Assembly: GCA_029237695.1 (NCBI GenBank)
Contig: CM055271.1
Location: forward strand, 38,831,681-38,895,680
Direction of reading: 5' to 3'
DNA: 64,000 nucleotides
From: Conchocele bisecta
Taxonomy: Eukaryota > Mollusca > Bivalvia > Lucinida > Thyasiridae
Position numbers and translations under genes: made by a program. Below the pieces are notes generated by a model. That model saw nothing but the letters and a program-made list of their open reading frames with translations. It was not told where the DNA came from and searched no databases. This document shows, piece by piece, positions 1 to 12,875 of the stretch. Numbering within the stretch: position 1 is the stretch's first letter; every line of letters begins with the position of its first letter.

Positions 1-1845
1 ACTTGAACACGCTCTTAGGCTAACTATCTGACGACAGTCCTGTTATTTAACATAGTATACTAATATCTCAATTAAGACTGGACAAATTATAGTATTGCTG
101 GGATATGTGTATGGTAGCTACCGCTCGCAAGAAGCCGTGCAACTTAGCTGAGAGAAGTCCTGGGCTGCTCATCTGTCTACATGAAGCGTCTTATTCTATG
201 CTTACGACATGGCACATGTCCACGTATCAGAATGGAGCTGGCGAAGGATCATGAAGCCTGGAGGATCAAGCTATCCTCGAGCTACAGAGTGTTCAGGCGC
301 GGGGATCACAAAGCCACCACGAGGTACCAACTGAGGTCAAATCGCAGCGCTAGTTGGCTTGTCTATCAGCGCTCGCCCATGCCTGGATATCGCAATCGTT
401 CCCAGTACACGAGTTCCTCAACATAATCTGCCCGTTGCTTTTGTCCAGATGAACACAATTCTGAACAACTTTCGAGAAATCTCTCCCAAAGAAGACTTTG
501 CAGCCTGTTAGATTGATCTGACAATAATGGTATATTTTCTATTTATATACAGGTAATATATGTTTCCATCACTCCGCCATAAGCGATACATATTGAAGTT
601 TTAATAAACTAATTTCTCGAACGCTAGCACTCGCTACGAAATTAATTTATAAAAAATTAAATATGTGAACTATAACTATTAATAATTCATACTATTTATA
701 ATACCTCTGTCAGTGTACTCCATCCTACTATGTTTTTTCCAACAATTGTGATGACAACATATTCCATTCGTCAGACGTGACACTATATGTCAATATCAAC
801 GTTTTTCGTCATAATGTATAATGTATATATGATATTGTATGTGTCGTAGGAAACGCGTAGTAATTCCTACCGGTTCGGTTCCAAGCATTAATATCAACTA
901 GATACCAAAAGCCACTAACATGGTATTACATTTATCAACTAACTCGTTATGTGAGACGTTGGGAAAATATAGCATGGTGTTCGTTAAAGGTGCATGCCCA
1001 CTAAGTAGGCACAACATGTTTTTTATATCAGAGACATCATTACCCCACGCATTGATTGGCATTATTATACATTTTATATCGGACGTAAATTTCTACACTG
1101 ATATCAGGGCCGATAACCGTGTTTCCTTAAAATGTTAACGGTCATTACTATTTATTCTCTGTATTTTTAGGTGACTCATTTAGTTAGTATAAATAATTAA
1201 TGTGTATCATGCCTCATTTCCAGATTAAATAGCCTGATACCACCGCGCGTCACTATCAGTGAAATGCATATTGCTAAATGATTATATTTGTATAGCGGGC
1301 ACTCGTAATTTTTGGAACTGGCGGAATATGACACAATTATACACTTATTAAATTCCTATAAAGAACATGTTGTGCTTACTGAGTGGGCATGTACCTTTAA
1401 AAAGACTTGTTTATGCTGTGCCAATACAATGACGTCATTCGGTAATGTCATGTGATGGAGTTCGAACAATGTAGTTGTGACTCGGATATGCACATCTAGT
1501 CAATTTAGGTTACGACCGTTTCTTATTAGTCGTTGTGTAGGTCAATGCATAGCGGGTCACCTGACAAATGTGGCTGTGGAATGGAGTTGATGAAATGGGG
1601 ATTATGGGGTTTGCGACCAGTGTCGATCCAGATCAGCGTGTGCACAGTTTGAACAGGAGCTGCACTATACGCCATTCCGCCATAGAAAAAAAACCGTCAT
1701 GCAGCTGCATATAACTTAGTCTAGCAATATATATCGTTATCAAGCTACATGAGAGTGCTATCTGATCAGGAACTACACTGGTAACACATATCGTAAGCCC
1801 CATTTAGCCTGTCCCAGCCACAAATGTGTAATACAATGTACCCAC
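1..1845. other. Left-edge intronic or downstream flank
   Basis: No coding exon is recognised here. Bases 1-90 share a diverged repeat with 58000-58095 (both contain 'gacagtcctgt' followed by 'catagtata'). Bases 905-1402 hold a dispersed repeat described separately. The stretch 1640-1795 resembles 34905-35060, so another old repeat lies next to this exon and next to the TSP1 exon. Bases 120-480 are more GC-rich and look like decayed coding sequence of a mobile element, but I cannot name it. By inference this is intron downstream of the exon at 1846-2040. Confidence 0.4.
1205..1402 (+). repeat. ~200-bp dispersed repeat, copy 1
   Basis: The core includes 'gggcactcgtaatttttgga' and ends with 'gggcatgtacctttaaa'. 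Related copies lie at 21335-21512 (same strand) and 35872-36075 (opposite strand). The terminal part also occurs inverted at about 983-1022, so this copy is flanked by a partial foldback. It has no coding capacity. It is most likely a MITE-like non-autonomous element. Confidence 0.65.
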
Positions 1846-2040
1846 CACAGGAATCGTCGAGAGCCGAGAATCCTTTTGGACATTGGATGGAGCCGACCAG
1901 GGATACACTGTCAGGATCCACAGTGTATGGTACCCCGTCTATTTCTACATCCAACACAGCATTCGTGTTGTTCTGAAGCTGTTCGATTATTGTGTTCATC
2001 AGCATGAGTGTGTCGATTAGTTCCTGTAAGGCTGGGCTCA
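1846..2040 (-). CDS. Spacer exon before Cys-rich module (last exon seen of SVEP1-like gene)
   Basis: This 195-nt exon has 65 codons. A strong polypyrimidine tract ending in 'ctcag' precedes its first base at 2040. It ends at a GTGGGT donor, and both ends are phase 1, matching the upstream exon at 3779-4051. The product has a hydrophobic helical start (residues ~2-25), then DVEIDGVPYTVDPDS, then C-P-K-G-F...D-D-S-C. In SVEP1-like proteins of lophotrochozoans, as I recall them, this type of segment leads into the GCC2/GCC3 (ephrin-receptor-like) Cys region, which would start in the next exon outside the window. The splice logic is visible; the family placement is from memory. Confidence 0.6.
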
Positions 2041-3778
2041 CTGAGATAATGAAAAAAAAAGAAAAAAGGCAATTTATGAACGTTACAAATAATTTCCAAC
2101 AACATTTAAAGAAGGCAGTTACAGTTATTGTATATTTTCGTCCGTGAGAGGAATGAAGAAATATTTTATTTTAAATTACAACGTCCTGTATCCACATATA
2201 TGTACTCGCCCGATCATAAACATGCACCTGCAGTATTAAGTCAATAGTTGATGCGGTAAAGCAGTCAATGTAATGTGACCTTGATATTAGCAGGTAGGGG
2301 CATGGGTGGGGTGGTGAATGAACATATAGATGATGAAAAGCCTTTTCTTTCACATTGACTTTGTATGGGGGAGCACGGCTGTGGCGTGGAATGAAAATAC
2401 AAATGAATACATGATTAAAAATATGCACGCAACGTTTGAAGCGAATCGCTCATACAGTAAATCGGTCACAGTAGACTAATATTGATTAGGTCATTTGAGT
2501 TGTATATGGATGTATGCACTAGTTCCGTAACTTGCGATACTGCGCGACTTTAGGAGCGCAATATTATCATTACGCGGCGCAAAGAGTTGCATATATCCAC
2601 ACACAAAATAAAATAACCTTTTTAGTATACACGTAAATCACTCACAATGTATATGTGCCTCGAAAAATCTGCAAACTCTAAATGGAGTAAATTAATGACT
2701 GATGACTTACAAGGAACACTGTTACGAGGTGAAGCGTAGTTCTGGCACGGACCAATATGAACTTACCAATTAAATGAAAACATATTGGCGGCCTGCGTTC
2801 CTAAGTGTTTCAATGGGAAACGAAAGTTCACAAGTAATACTATTATTTGATATTGACATTGGGCACGAGGGAGCATGGTTGGGGCGGGCAATGAACATAT
2901 GGGTGATGACAAACATGCGCATGAAGGATCAAGAGAATTGATCATATGGTAAAGAAGTTATAGCACAATCCATCTACTGAAACGAAAATTAAAAATATAC
3001 TCTACTGCAAATTTCAAAGTTAAATTGCATTGGCTTGTGCGGAGTCTATGGGTAGGGCGAGGAATGCACATATGGATGATGACAAACATGCACATGGGGT
3101 TTCATCAAGAGAATCAATTATATGGTAAAGAAGAAGAATGAATCTACTGAACCAAAATTTAAACTCTAGTGAACAAAACATTTCAACGTTCTTTCACATT
3201 TACATTGGACACATGCGGAGCATGCTTGTGGCGGACAACGAAAGTTTGTATAATGGCAACGGACATTTCAAGGGAATCGCTCATACGGTAAATACATTAT
3301 AGAATAAGGAATATACTTGACTCAAATTTAAAATATAATGAAACAGAAATGTATTTAAGAACAGATATGACGTTTCAAGTCAATCAATCATATGGTAGAG
3401 TAATTATAGCCGTCTATAACATGTGACGGACCGACAGTGAGGCGAACGTCCAATGTGACGCCCATTATGTGGTATAGTCATTGTTTTAAAATAAAGGAAT
3501 TGCCATCTAAGAAAGGTAGGTTTCAGTGGTTACGCAATAAATTGTATTGTTTACTTTTCTCTCAGGCCACACCTCCAACCACTTAAGACACTGAATATGT
3601 ACGCGGTAGACGATGGGACAAAAGCCCTGTGCATCCCAATATCCTAATTTCGCTACTCGATGGGATAAAAACTGTAGCAGATTATTTATAGTTTGAAGCG
3701 CTGAATTATCACCGATGTTGTTAAGTTGTTGTTTTGCCAAACACTTGAAAACTGTAACAATATACATGGTAGTCATAC
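2041..3778. repeat. Intron with diverged ~170-bp tandem repeats
   Basis: Between about 2280 and 3420 a diverged unit recurs near 2300, 2880, 3045, 3215 and 3370. Each carries a variant of 'aatgaacatatgggtgatga' followed by 'gaatcgctcatacggtaaa'. The unit length is near 165-175 bp. No gene is seen. The region lies between two exons of the minus-strand gene. Confidence 0.5.
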
Positions 3779-4051
3779 CTGTCTTATTATGTAGGTACGT
3801 CTCAACATTTAAATCCCCGGATGACGTCATATCGAAGCCAACGTGCACAGACACGGTAGTTCCTGCATCTCTTTCGCTTCTGGATTCCGCCGCGACCGAC
3901 ACAGTTACTGTGCATCTGCTGGCCTCTGTACACCCAATAACCTTTATCTTGCTACGAATTGAAGCGCCAAGCTTATCAAGCTGACTGTCCGGGACGTGGC
4001 CATTATAGCTGACATGAGTTCTTATGCCCAGCTTTTGTGCTGCATGAAAAC
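3779..4051 (-). CDS. Spacer-domain exon of SVEP1-like extracellular protein
   Basis: This 273-nt exon has 91 codons. A 'cccaacag' acceptor precedes 4051 and a GTATGA donor follows 3779; both ends are phase 1. The product reads as an extracellular spacer with HVPDSQLDKLGASIRSKI, then a Cys pair (I-G-C-T and R-C-T), an Arg/Ser/Glu-rich stretch that could be a basic processing site, and a beta-rich run (TTVSVHVGFDMTSSGDLNVE). This fits the segment that precedes the DVEIDG spacer in sushi/HYR/TSP1 proteins. The open frame continues on both sides, but that extra sequence is intron read-through. An independent gene on this strand is less likely given the matching phases. Confidence 0.6.
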
Positions 4052-5897
4052 CTGTTGGGAAATGTATATTGTTACATGACTGTCGTTTCAGGGCCAATCC
4101 AACACATAGTACGTAATGCATGTGTCTCATGACGTTACTAGAACGCGACATTACGTCAACGTCACCAGTTCACAAGGGTGGATTGAAATTTTGAAATTGA
4201 TGTGGAGGATGGCGCACCTGAATCATGTGTACTGCGGCCCTGGAATATATACGTGTAAATCAGCTGTTTGAATGGAACGGGTTATCAAAGTATTGAAAGT
4301 ACTGCATATATTCCCAAACTACACGATATTTCCGACAAAAATGCAGCAATAACGTTTGACCATGTCTAGCCGTCAGTAAATGGGGCATGGGGTTCAAACA
4401 ATTCACTCGTGCCACGGAAAAAGTTTACCCACTACTGGACATAGTCTAACCTTATATTATAAACCGGGGTCAATTTTTGACCTATGAATATTGCTAGATT
4501 TTTCGAATCAATCGTACTTGTACTCTCCTCAAAGTAGTTGTCAGCAATTGGACATTATTCTCAGACCAGAAAGGCATTACGTCTATTTCAATTGTATGTT
4601 AATTGTACATTGGCCATCCATTATAAATACGCATAGCATAGGTTCAACCAATATTTTCGCAACAACAGGTATATTCATTGAGCCTTAAGCTGACATATGG
4701 AGGCTGCATGTATGTATACTGGAATGTATTACACGTTATATGTGTGTATACAAACTATTCGTAGCCCGCATTTAAAATATTTGTCCGCCATTGCCGAATT
4801 TATATGGGGGCACCCGACACCCCATATACCGACAACTGAAACATATAAGTGTGTATTAAAACTTGTGGTTCGGGTTATGATCCCATGTGCTAATTTTAGA
4901 AAATTGCAAGCGCAATATCTACACTAAGTTGTGCGGCCATTCTTGAGAACACAGCTGAAACTTCAGGGACATCACATACCAAGCCACGCTTATCATAGAT
5001 AGGTTGTTTCTCAAAATCCCCAGAGTTGATTGAATAACCATTATTCCGTTTTGGTTTTCGCAAAAAATACATCTTGAATTCAGTAAATCACGAAACTGAT
5101 GTACAGATGTGGAATGGAATATTATTGCGGCCGTCATTTAGGAATAGTACTGGGTAAACATCATCCACAAGATGCGTTTACAAATAAGTTCAATCCTTTG
5201 AGTTTGTCAACCATTAGTGAAATATGAATTTTACTTAATATCGTATGTTCTGCAACGTAATGTCTGCAGTTTTTGTCTGAATTACACGTAAGCACATAGT
5301 ACCTATCTATTCCTGTGTTTCTACCACGTGTCACTCAACATTTTGTCAACAAGCCCGGATTTAGCATGACGTGGCTTATATAGAGTAAATCGGAGTCTTC
5401 AACAGGCACTATTAGTAGGCTATGCGCTGCCCCTTCACCCTTGCCTCCACGTCAGTATTTCAAAAATAATGCTCGTGTTTGCCCTTGATACCAGTAATAC
5501 TGGGAAGCCAGCATGTAAGAGTAAATTAATTTATGATGTGTTTCAATTACATGACAAATCAGCAAATGATCTAGATATGGGTTGAACAACAGTTGTAAAG
5601 ATGACAATGAATCAATGAACACTAGAAATGGCCTTCTGCCAGATGTTTGCGCAATAGAGAAGGCAAGTAAATGTCAGTGCACGCTATGATTAACTTGGTA
5701 TAGTGAAACAAGAAACGAAACACTGGAAGAGAAGGGTAAAATAATGTTAACGAATGTTATAAACATACATCAAATCTGCAACAAAATAAAAAGAAACAAG
5801 TTCTGACAATATTCTATAAAATGGGTAGTATGTCATAATAAATGTTCATTCATGTGACATTTGATGTACACAATTCACTTAGAAAGAAATAACGTAC
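4052..5897. other. Intron, 1.85 kb, no feature recognised
   Basis: Short open frames occur on both strands but none has a recognisable domain or plausible splice context. The sequence is AT-rich and not obviously repetitive within the window. Confidence 0.5.
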
Positions 5898-6098
5898 TTT
5901 GACACTCTGGCATATCCTCTGTAACTGGGGACCATGCGTAGTCGGTAGATGGCCCACATTCGTACTGGAAGATGGAGCGAACTCCTCTTGGAAATGACAT
6001 TCCTGGTCTGCATGTATAATTGCAACTCGTCATATCGTTTACAGTGTAGTTGCACCCGGTGTTGATAGTTCCGTAGGTCCGTTCTCGGTCGCCACAAG
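5898..6098 (-). CDS. Sushi-like (CCP) module exon
   Basis: This 201-nt exon has 67 codons. A 'cgcttcag' acceptor precedes 6098 and a GTACGT donor follows 5898; both ends are phase 1. The coding frame gives six cysteines in a CCP-like pattern: A-C-G-D, G-C-N-Y, S-C-N-Y-T-C-R-P-G-M, QYECGP, then W-S-P and a closing PECQ. The sushi fold binds partner proteins in extracellular and complement-like proteins. The longest open frame over this stretch is a different frame with no domain, so the exon is easy to miss. It follows the TSP1 exon after a 28.5 kb intron and precedes the spacer exon at 3779-4051. Confidence 0.75.
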
Positions 6099-8262
6099 CT
6101 GAAGCGATTTAAAAGTTCCGTTTCTAATAGCTGATACTAAAATAATACTAACACAGATTGGATAGATGTTATAAAAGCTTCAGCGATCCATGAAAATACA
6201 TCACGGGAATGATAACCAAACACAGCATATATAACACAAGTGGGTAGTTACCACACATTATATTTTCGAAGACGATGACGTTTCATACCAATTTAAATAA
6301 TCTTGTATGAAATTAACCAACGAGTTGATAAAGTCAGTGTTGGTATACAGTATACAATGTATCAGATGAACAGCATGAATACATATAGGACACCAGGTCC
6401 ATTGCTGGTAGCGCATGTGCTGCTATATACATGCTCTTATATCTATAGAAGTATATTGAAATGATAATCATATGTAAATGCATGCTACTGAAAGGGTTTG
6501 AACATAATATTCAGCTGCGGCTGATAAATTTCAATTAAAATAGTATTAAGACTTTTATATAATTGGTAATTTGTTCTGCATTACTGAACATCAGCTGTTA
6601 ATGGAGTCCGATGGTGAGGATGACAATACAGTATCTAGGCTTTGATGGAGGAAATAAACAAGGTGGAAATCCAACAACAGCGACTGAGTCTGGAAAATAA
6701 AACGGTGCAACTGGAAAGCAGTAAGGATGTGTGTCGGCTAAGAGGAGCAGGAAACTAGCATTCAGATTGTAGCAGCAATTTGTTTCACATGACGACTTCA
6801 ACGAGTTGAGAAATGACCGTCAATGGAAGAACAACGTGCTAAAACAATTGAAAGAATATGAGTTATTGTCCAGAGAAGATAGTGATATTTCAATTAATCC
6901 AGTTGTGACGAAACTGGTGACAATTCAACTGAATCTTTCTCTGAGTCTGATTATGTTGAACATGTTGAATTAAACAGCAAGAAACATACACAATCCAAAT
7001 GAAAATCACCTATCCAGGCACAGCTTAACCCCCTCACGTATGGGTATGAAATAAAATCGCCAACTTACGAAAAATCTGATTTTTGAAATTATTTATCGCA
7101 GGAGAGTTTGGTTTAGTTTACGAACAAGGGATTTCAGAACAAGAAAATAAATGCAGAATCTAGTTGATAAAATATGACAGTATAGTTCTCATCAAACAAG
7201 TTCTCCTTCGAAAGTCTGAAAGCATGTTATGCTTTATGATGCATTCAAACGAAAAGGGTCTGAAGGGCTGAAGCGATATTACGAACAAGGCAATTATTTC
7301 AAAGTACCTTCTAAGCGATCGTGTAGTTGGCAAGAACATATTCCGAAACTATACTTTCAAAGAAAGTTAATCCAAAACAAATACAAAAAACAAGACAAAT
7401 CCTCAGAAATGGGATGAGAGTGTGACTACACTCACTCGGATGACAAGAATATGCAAGATTTCAGCGGGGCTGTGGTGCTGCAAAGCAGTGCACATTTAAG
7501 CAAAAATCCGTAATATTAATAGTGGAATCAAAATGGGGTGTCAAATTAAGATCAAACGGTCAAGGCTGTGTGAAAACAGCCACTTGTATTATGTGTAGTA
7601 ACGATGGCTGTAACATTTGTTTAACAGCATATTATAATATCAATCAAAATGGATGTTTAGTATCGACTCACAATGCTGTATTTGTGTCATAAAAGAGCAA
7701 TATAATTGCTATCAGAATTGATAGTCTTTTAAAAGTGATTGATTGTAAAAATTATCGTCTTATTTTTTTCCGAAAACAGAATCGTTTGATAGAAGAATTT
7801 CTCTTTTGAATTTTTCCTAAAAATGACGCATTACATGACTCAATATAGAACAATATAGAACGCCTATTCATGGGGGTTGACGTTATCATTTGAATATAAT
7901 GAATTCCTACTCGCAGCACCACTGGCTTCGATAATTAAATTGACTCATTAAACACACTTAGTCTCAAATATGAGCAGATCGTGATGAAAGAAGTAATTAC
8001 CTGCTACCTATGTACTGACCAATTTCCATAGTCATTTTCAAATCAACCAATTAATATTACATAATACAGTCAGTCGTATAACGATATATTTATAATACTG
8101 AAAGTAAACACTCAATCTTGATATGACTGGTATGCACAACCCAACTTGCAAATCCCACATACAATATAAGTTCTCATACTATCAATTAACGCAACAATCT
8201 CTGATACCTGAACGTTTCATTCATTCATTAATATTTTCCTCTTTCGATATTCTGAACATATA
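6099..8262. other. Right end of 28.5 kb intron; possible decayed coding remnants
   Basis: About 6600-7010 and 7220-7690 look like decayed coding DNA: Glu/Lys/Gln-rich frames broken by stops, then a Cys-rich stretch (CIMCSNDGCNICL) near 7590-7640 resembling a zinc-binding tail. I cannot assign a family; a decayed transposon is likely. The remainder is AT-rich with nothing recognisable. Confidence 0.35.
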
Positions 8263-10080
8263 CTTGCGCGAAGTTCTAATTGGTCACCCTCATTACGCAA
8301 ACATTGTATTAGCGAGCGTACCCCACTACACCCCAGTTACCTATGTAAACAGGGGATCTAGTGAGGTACCCGCGCAATAGGTAATGCGGTCAAATAGGTC
8401 ACGATGCAGTGACTATTTTCGATCAATAAATTATGTTGTAAGCGATTGTAATGTGTATTTTCAATATTTATATTATTAAAATGTATCATATCGGTACTCC
8501 TTTCAGTAATATTTGTATATTTTAAATGTATTGATGTTCTCATGGAGCGCATGAATATAAGTATTCATTAATCCAGCTTATATTGAGGCAAATCACACAG
8601 CCTTAAAACATAGTGCTGGAGTATAAACCATATTATCGTATATTATTCATAAGTATATCACTATTAAGCATTACTTACAATATGTATGCATATTATTAAA
8701 ACAGTAGATGCTAAGCTGTTTCGCTATATGTGATATTTATAACAAAATATTTTTTTTATTCGTCCGCGTACTCATTTTCAGTTCATATTTTGACCTGTGC
8801 ATATGAACCGGACTAAGTTTAAACAACACTCGATTCCGTCCAATTCAAATGTCTCTGCATAATGTTCAGACTAACTACACAAGTAATGCTGCTAAATAAG
8901 TGTTAACGGCTGGAACATGGTCATCACTAAAAGAAAGAAACCACAGTCGTATTATTGAAAAATAAGATTTACCGGAGACCTCATGGGGGCCGCCATTAAT
9001 CCAGTGTAAACAATAGACCGCGTGATCCCATTCCCTGAATAGCCCCCGCTTAGTGAAACGGTGTGCTAATCATGATATTATGTACCCCAATAATTGGAAA
9101 CGGTTTGAATTTCTCGGTAAAAACTACGAAAATCATAAAAAAATGACGATGTATATTTAACATTGGATACGCGTAAACATGGTAAACGGTATCACTCTCT
9201 CATCGGATCGTCAGTTTTCGTCGATAGCGATTTAACGTACTCATCTGGTCTTAATTTATTGTCAACTTTCAACGTCATTTACAGAATATTTGGCTGATTT
9301 TGGAAATAAATAACGATGCAAATTTCGATGACGCCTGCTCTGAAATATCTGTCAACATGCGGACGAAATTTAAAGAAATCGATTATATTTTAATAAAGGC
9401 TACATCTGTGACTAATTACGAATTTATGTATGTTCATTGCCTACACCCGACGCATTACACAGACCTAATTATAAATACACGTCGCTTTGTATGGGAAAAA
9501 ATCGATATCGTGTGACGAGGTGTTGATCTGATGACACCACACAGCTGTAAATGTTGACCCTTAGGCAATGTTTTGAAATTGAAGTGTCGTTTTGATGTGT
9601 ACCGCACACCTCACTGTTGGAGACAACATGACAATTAACGATATACTCTCAATTATACACAGATCTATTAGACGGCTGGTTGATTAAAAAAAAGTAGTTC
9701 AGTACACCTTCGCCGATATTGTTTTTAGAAAATCAGTAATATTTTCCGTAAATGGTGTTGCAAATTGACAAAAAATATATATCCGCATTTCTCCGATATT
9801 CGTTTAGAAAATCACCAATATTTTCAGTAAATGGTATTGACACAAAATTCAGCGCTCACGCGGAATTCAAACAAAATATAAACTAATAATTTAATAAATA
9901 GACGCCGAATGCTACTGTGTTTGCGGCCAGTGAATTCTGGTCGTTGTAGCCACAGGCGCAGTTCGAACAGTGTTATGATCAGATGGAGGACAATAATTAT
10001 TTCAAATTCATAAAAAAATGTTTGCTGTCCGAAAATTAATTAATTGTGATATATGGTATAGACAGTACCTCAAACATAAA

Positions 10081-11687
10081 CAAGAGGGCCATGATGACCC
10101 TAATTCGCTCACCTGACTCCATGAACACTAGAGGAGAATGTGACAGTGAGTTCATGTGCTATTTTTAGATGGCGGTCATTTTGGATTAAGCGATGACTCT
10201 CATTTTACCAAATCTGAAAATGCTTCAACAAAGGATCTTAACTTCCTATGAAGTTTGGCCAGCATCGGCCATGTGGTTCCCGAGAAAAAGACGTTCAAAA
10301 TCTTGAATAAATGGACCTTTTGGTGGCCATCATGGATGACATAATCATCCGATTCCGACAAATATTGCATCAGAGCAATCGCCTCATCGATACCTTCAAT
10401 TTGATATATGGCATGAGCATATTCGGTCAAAAATAAAATTTGACCCCAATTTGACCCCACGGGCCATGCCCATTTTTGACCCCGGGGTCACCATTTTCAC
10501 AACTTTGAAAGAGCATTGTAAATCGATCATTCCTACCAAGTTTAGTCGAAATTCGGCGACTGGTTCATGAGGAAGATTTTTTGAGAATGTATGCTATTTT
10601 TAGACGGCGGCCATCTTGGATTAGCGATGACCTCCATTTTAACAAATCTGAAAAGGCTTCACCCATGGACCATAACTTTTAAGTTTGGCTACCATGGGCC
10701 AAGCGGTTCATGTGAAGAAGAATTTTGAAATCTCTAGTAAAAGAACGACCTTTTGACATTTCGGCGGCCATCTTGGATCACATGACAATCCGATTTCGAC
10801 AAAAAATGTACCAGAGTGATCGCCTCATTGATACCTTCGATTTGATATATAACATGACCATATTCGGTCAACAATAAAATTTGACCCCAATTTGACGCCA
10901 CGGGCCACGCCCATTGTTGACCCCGGGGTCACCATTTTAACAACTTTGAAAGAGCAATGTACATCGATCATTCCTACCAAGTTTCGTCGAAATCAGGCTA
11001 GCGGTTCATGAGAAGACGATGTTTTAAGAATTTATGCTATTTTTAGACGGCGGCCATCTTGGATTAGCGATGACCTTCATTTTAACAAATCTGAAAAGGC
11101 TTCACCCATGGACCATAACTTTTAAGTTAGGCTACCATGGGCCAAGCGGTTCATGTGAAGAAGAATTTTGAAATCTCTAATAAAAGAACGACCTTTTGAC
11201 CTTTCGGCGGCCATCTTGGATGACATAACAATCCGATTTCTCCTCATTGATATCTTCAATTTGATATATGACATGACCATATTCAGTCAAAAATAAAATT
11301 TGACCCCACGGGCCACGCCCATTTTTGACCCCGGGGTCACCATTTTAACAACTTTGAAAGAGCAATGTACATCGATCATTCCTACCAAGTTTTGTCGAAA
11401 TCCGGTTTGCGGTTCATGAAGAAGATTTTTGAAGAATTTGTGCTATTTTTAGACGGCGGCCATCTTGGATTACATAATGACGTCATTTTAACAATTTTTT
11501 AATCCCCCTACATAAGGACCATGACCATGAAGTTTGGTGACTATAGACCCAATGGTTACCGAGGAGAAGACGTTTGAAAATGTTCACGGACGACGTCGGA
11601 CGACGGACGACGGACGACGGACGGACGACGGATGACGGACACATTGCGGTAACAATATCTCACATGAGCTTCGCTCAGGTGAGCTAA
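10081..11687 (+). mobile_element. D block: 'gaccccggggtcacc' tandem-repeat insertion in E1
   Basis: This block is absent at the equivalent site in E2, which defines it as an insertion. It starts near 'caagagggccatgatgaccc' and ends with 'ctcaggtgagct'; a 'gctcacctga' motif near its start is inverted relative to that end. Inside are three ~400-445 bp units centred on 'gaccccggggtcaccatttt' (near 10478, 10922 and 11330) and a 'ggacgacggacgacgg' microsatellite at 11585-11640. Repeats of this type are, as I recall, abundant in bivalves and gastropods. No protein is encoded. Confidence 0.7.
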
Positions 11688-11734
11688 AAAGCAGTAACAA
11701 ACTGACTGTGTATATATTATTTAAAGACTGACAC

Positions 11735-11943
11735 TTTCATCGTTGGTAAGTTTCTATCAATTTATAGCTATTTTTATTAAAATCATAAAATTGTGAAAAT
11801 ATTGAAATCACAAAAATAATATATATGGAGAAAAAAACAATATACCAAGTCGAGGTTTGAACCCCCGACCCTTTCGGGAATCGGTAATTAAATCATAGAA
11901 GTCGGCGACCTTAACCTCACGACTATTGCACAATTTACGACGG
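11735..11943 (-). mobile_element. tRNA-derived SINE (tRNA-Ser-like head) in E1
   Basis: This ~209-bp block is absent from E2 at the same site. Read on the minus strand from about 11926, it has an A-box-like 'gtgaggttaaggtcgc', a variable-arm-like hairpin, and a B-box-like 'gggggttcaaacc'. Its outer ends, AGTCG and CGACT, could pair as an acceptor stem. This resembles a type II (Ser-like) tRNA but the anticodon region is not convincing. An AT-rich tail follows. The tail alone recurs at 14346-14432. Confidence 0.6.
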
Positions 11944-12412
11944 TTACATTTGTACAGAAGTGCTATCAGTATTACGCAACCATTTGAACGTAATAATTAT
12001 TAAATTATTTGCAACTCCATCTACAACGAAACCGTTACAACGATACGCTAATGAAACAGCATGTATTAGTACCCATAACATAACAAAGTAATGTATCATT
12101 ATATATCACAGGAGATAGATTAAACCTATATCTACTAAATAAACAGAACAATCCGCTTGGCTCGTATGAAAATTATTCGCGTGATAGTTGTGTATATTGA
12201 TTATCTCCCTTGCCGAAAGTAGTTCACTGATTTATTAATTCCAAATAAGACGTGTTTGCGTAATGCTATACTTTGGACGTCTTTATACAAATACAAGATG
12301 TAATCAGTATAAAAGGTGATAAATGTGTGCATGTAGTATTACTTAACTAGAAAGGTAAATGTACAAACTGTTTTATTAGTGCATTATGCAACCTCTAAAT
12401 AATTGATCAAAG

Positions 12413-12798
12413 TTGAACACCCCCAAATGTACAATTCACACGATTACAACATTTCCGAGTAGAATGGCTAATATCGCGTGTGTCCACCCGAGGATTAACG
12501 CCAGCCACGGGGGTAATGTTTTATTCACCGACGAGTCATGGTTTAAATTGCGTCAGAATGACATGCGCGCGTGTACCGCATGCGTGGGGAGTGGTTCGCG
12601 GAGCCCTGTACTGCAGATGCAGACCACTACGGCAGAGGGTTCATCATGCTATGGGCTGGTATTTCGCTACATACCAAGACACCAATAGTGGAGATACAAA
12701 GGAATCTGAAAGCCCAATGATACCAGCAGCAGTTATTTTGCCTGTGCTTGATCCACATGTGGTTGCCAATCGTGACATGCGAGTAGTGCAAGACAATG
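12413..12798 (+). pseudogene. Tc1 transposase, 5' part (broken by element A)
   Basis: The frames hold Tc1 DDE-transposase landmarks: NVLFTDESWFKL (second catalytic Asp block), a following YRMRGE-type stretch, then FIMLWAGIS and KTPIVEIQRNL in shifted frames. The N-terminal helix-turn-helix part is missing and the reading frame shifts at least twice, so the gene was dead or dying anyway. It breaks at 12798, at a Gln-Asp-Asn codon run, exactly where element A starts. The continuation is at 32538. Confidence 0.85.
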
Positions 12799-12875
12799 AG
12801 TAGTATATGGGAGTCAAACTGATACGAGTTCCCTATGGAAGACCCAGGCTACGCGCGGTGCCTCCCATATAGTTG
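12799..12875 (+). repeat. Left TIR of element A plus subterminal palindromic segment
   Basis: Bases 12799-12839 form the 41-bp TIR. The next ~33 bp ('gctacgcgcggtgcctccc' core) are the reverse complement of a segment just inside the 29058 TIR copy (29095-29128). The subterminal region is therefore inverted between the two left ends, possibly a transposase-binding region. Confidence 0.7.

Larger units (their letters stand above)
8291..12265 (+). mobile_element. E1: ~4 kb TIR element, copy 1
   Basis: It starts CATTACGCAAACA and ends with the exact reverse complement of that 13-mer. The flanks show a 2-bp duplication (CT): deleting the element and one CT restores the Tc1 terminal repeat seen intact at 33010-33030. 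A second copy, E2, lies at 47191-51080 in the opposite orientation and aligns along nearly the whole length apart from copy-specific insertions (here the 1.6 kb D block and a SINE; there element P). No transposase is visible, so it is probably non-autonomous. Inside, 'caccatttacggaaaatatt'-type motifs recur two or three times (9720-9850). The superfamily is unknown; the 2-bp non-TA duplication argues against Tc1. Confidence 0.8.

Noticed and set aside
11848..11926. Functional tRNA gene
   Set aside because: The anticodon arm is not convincing and the block is an insertion with a SINE-like AT-rich tail.
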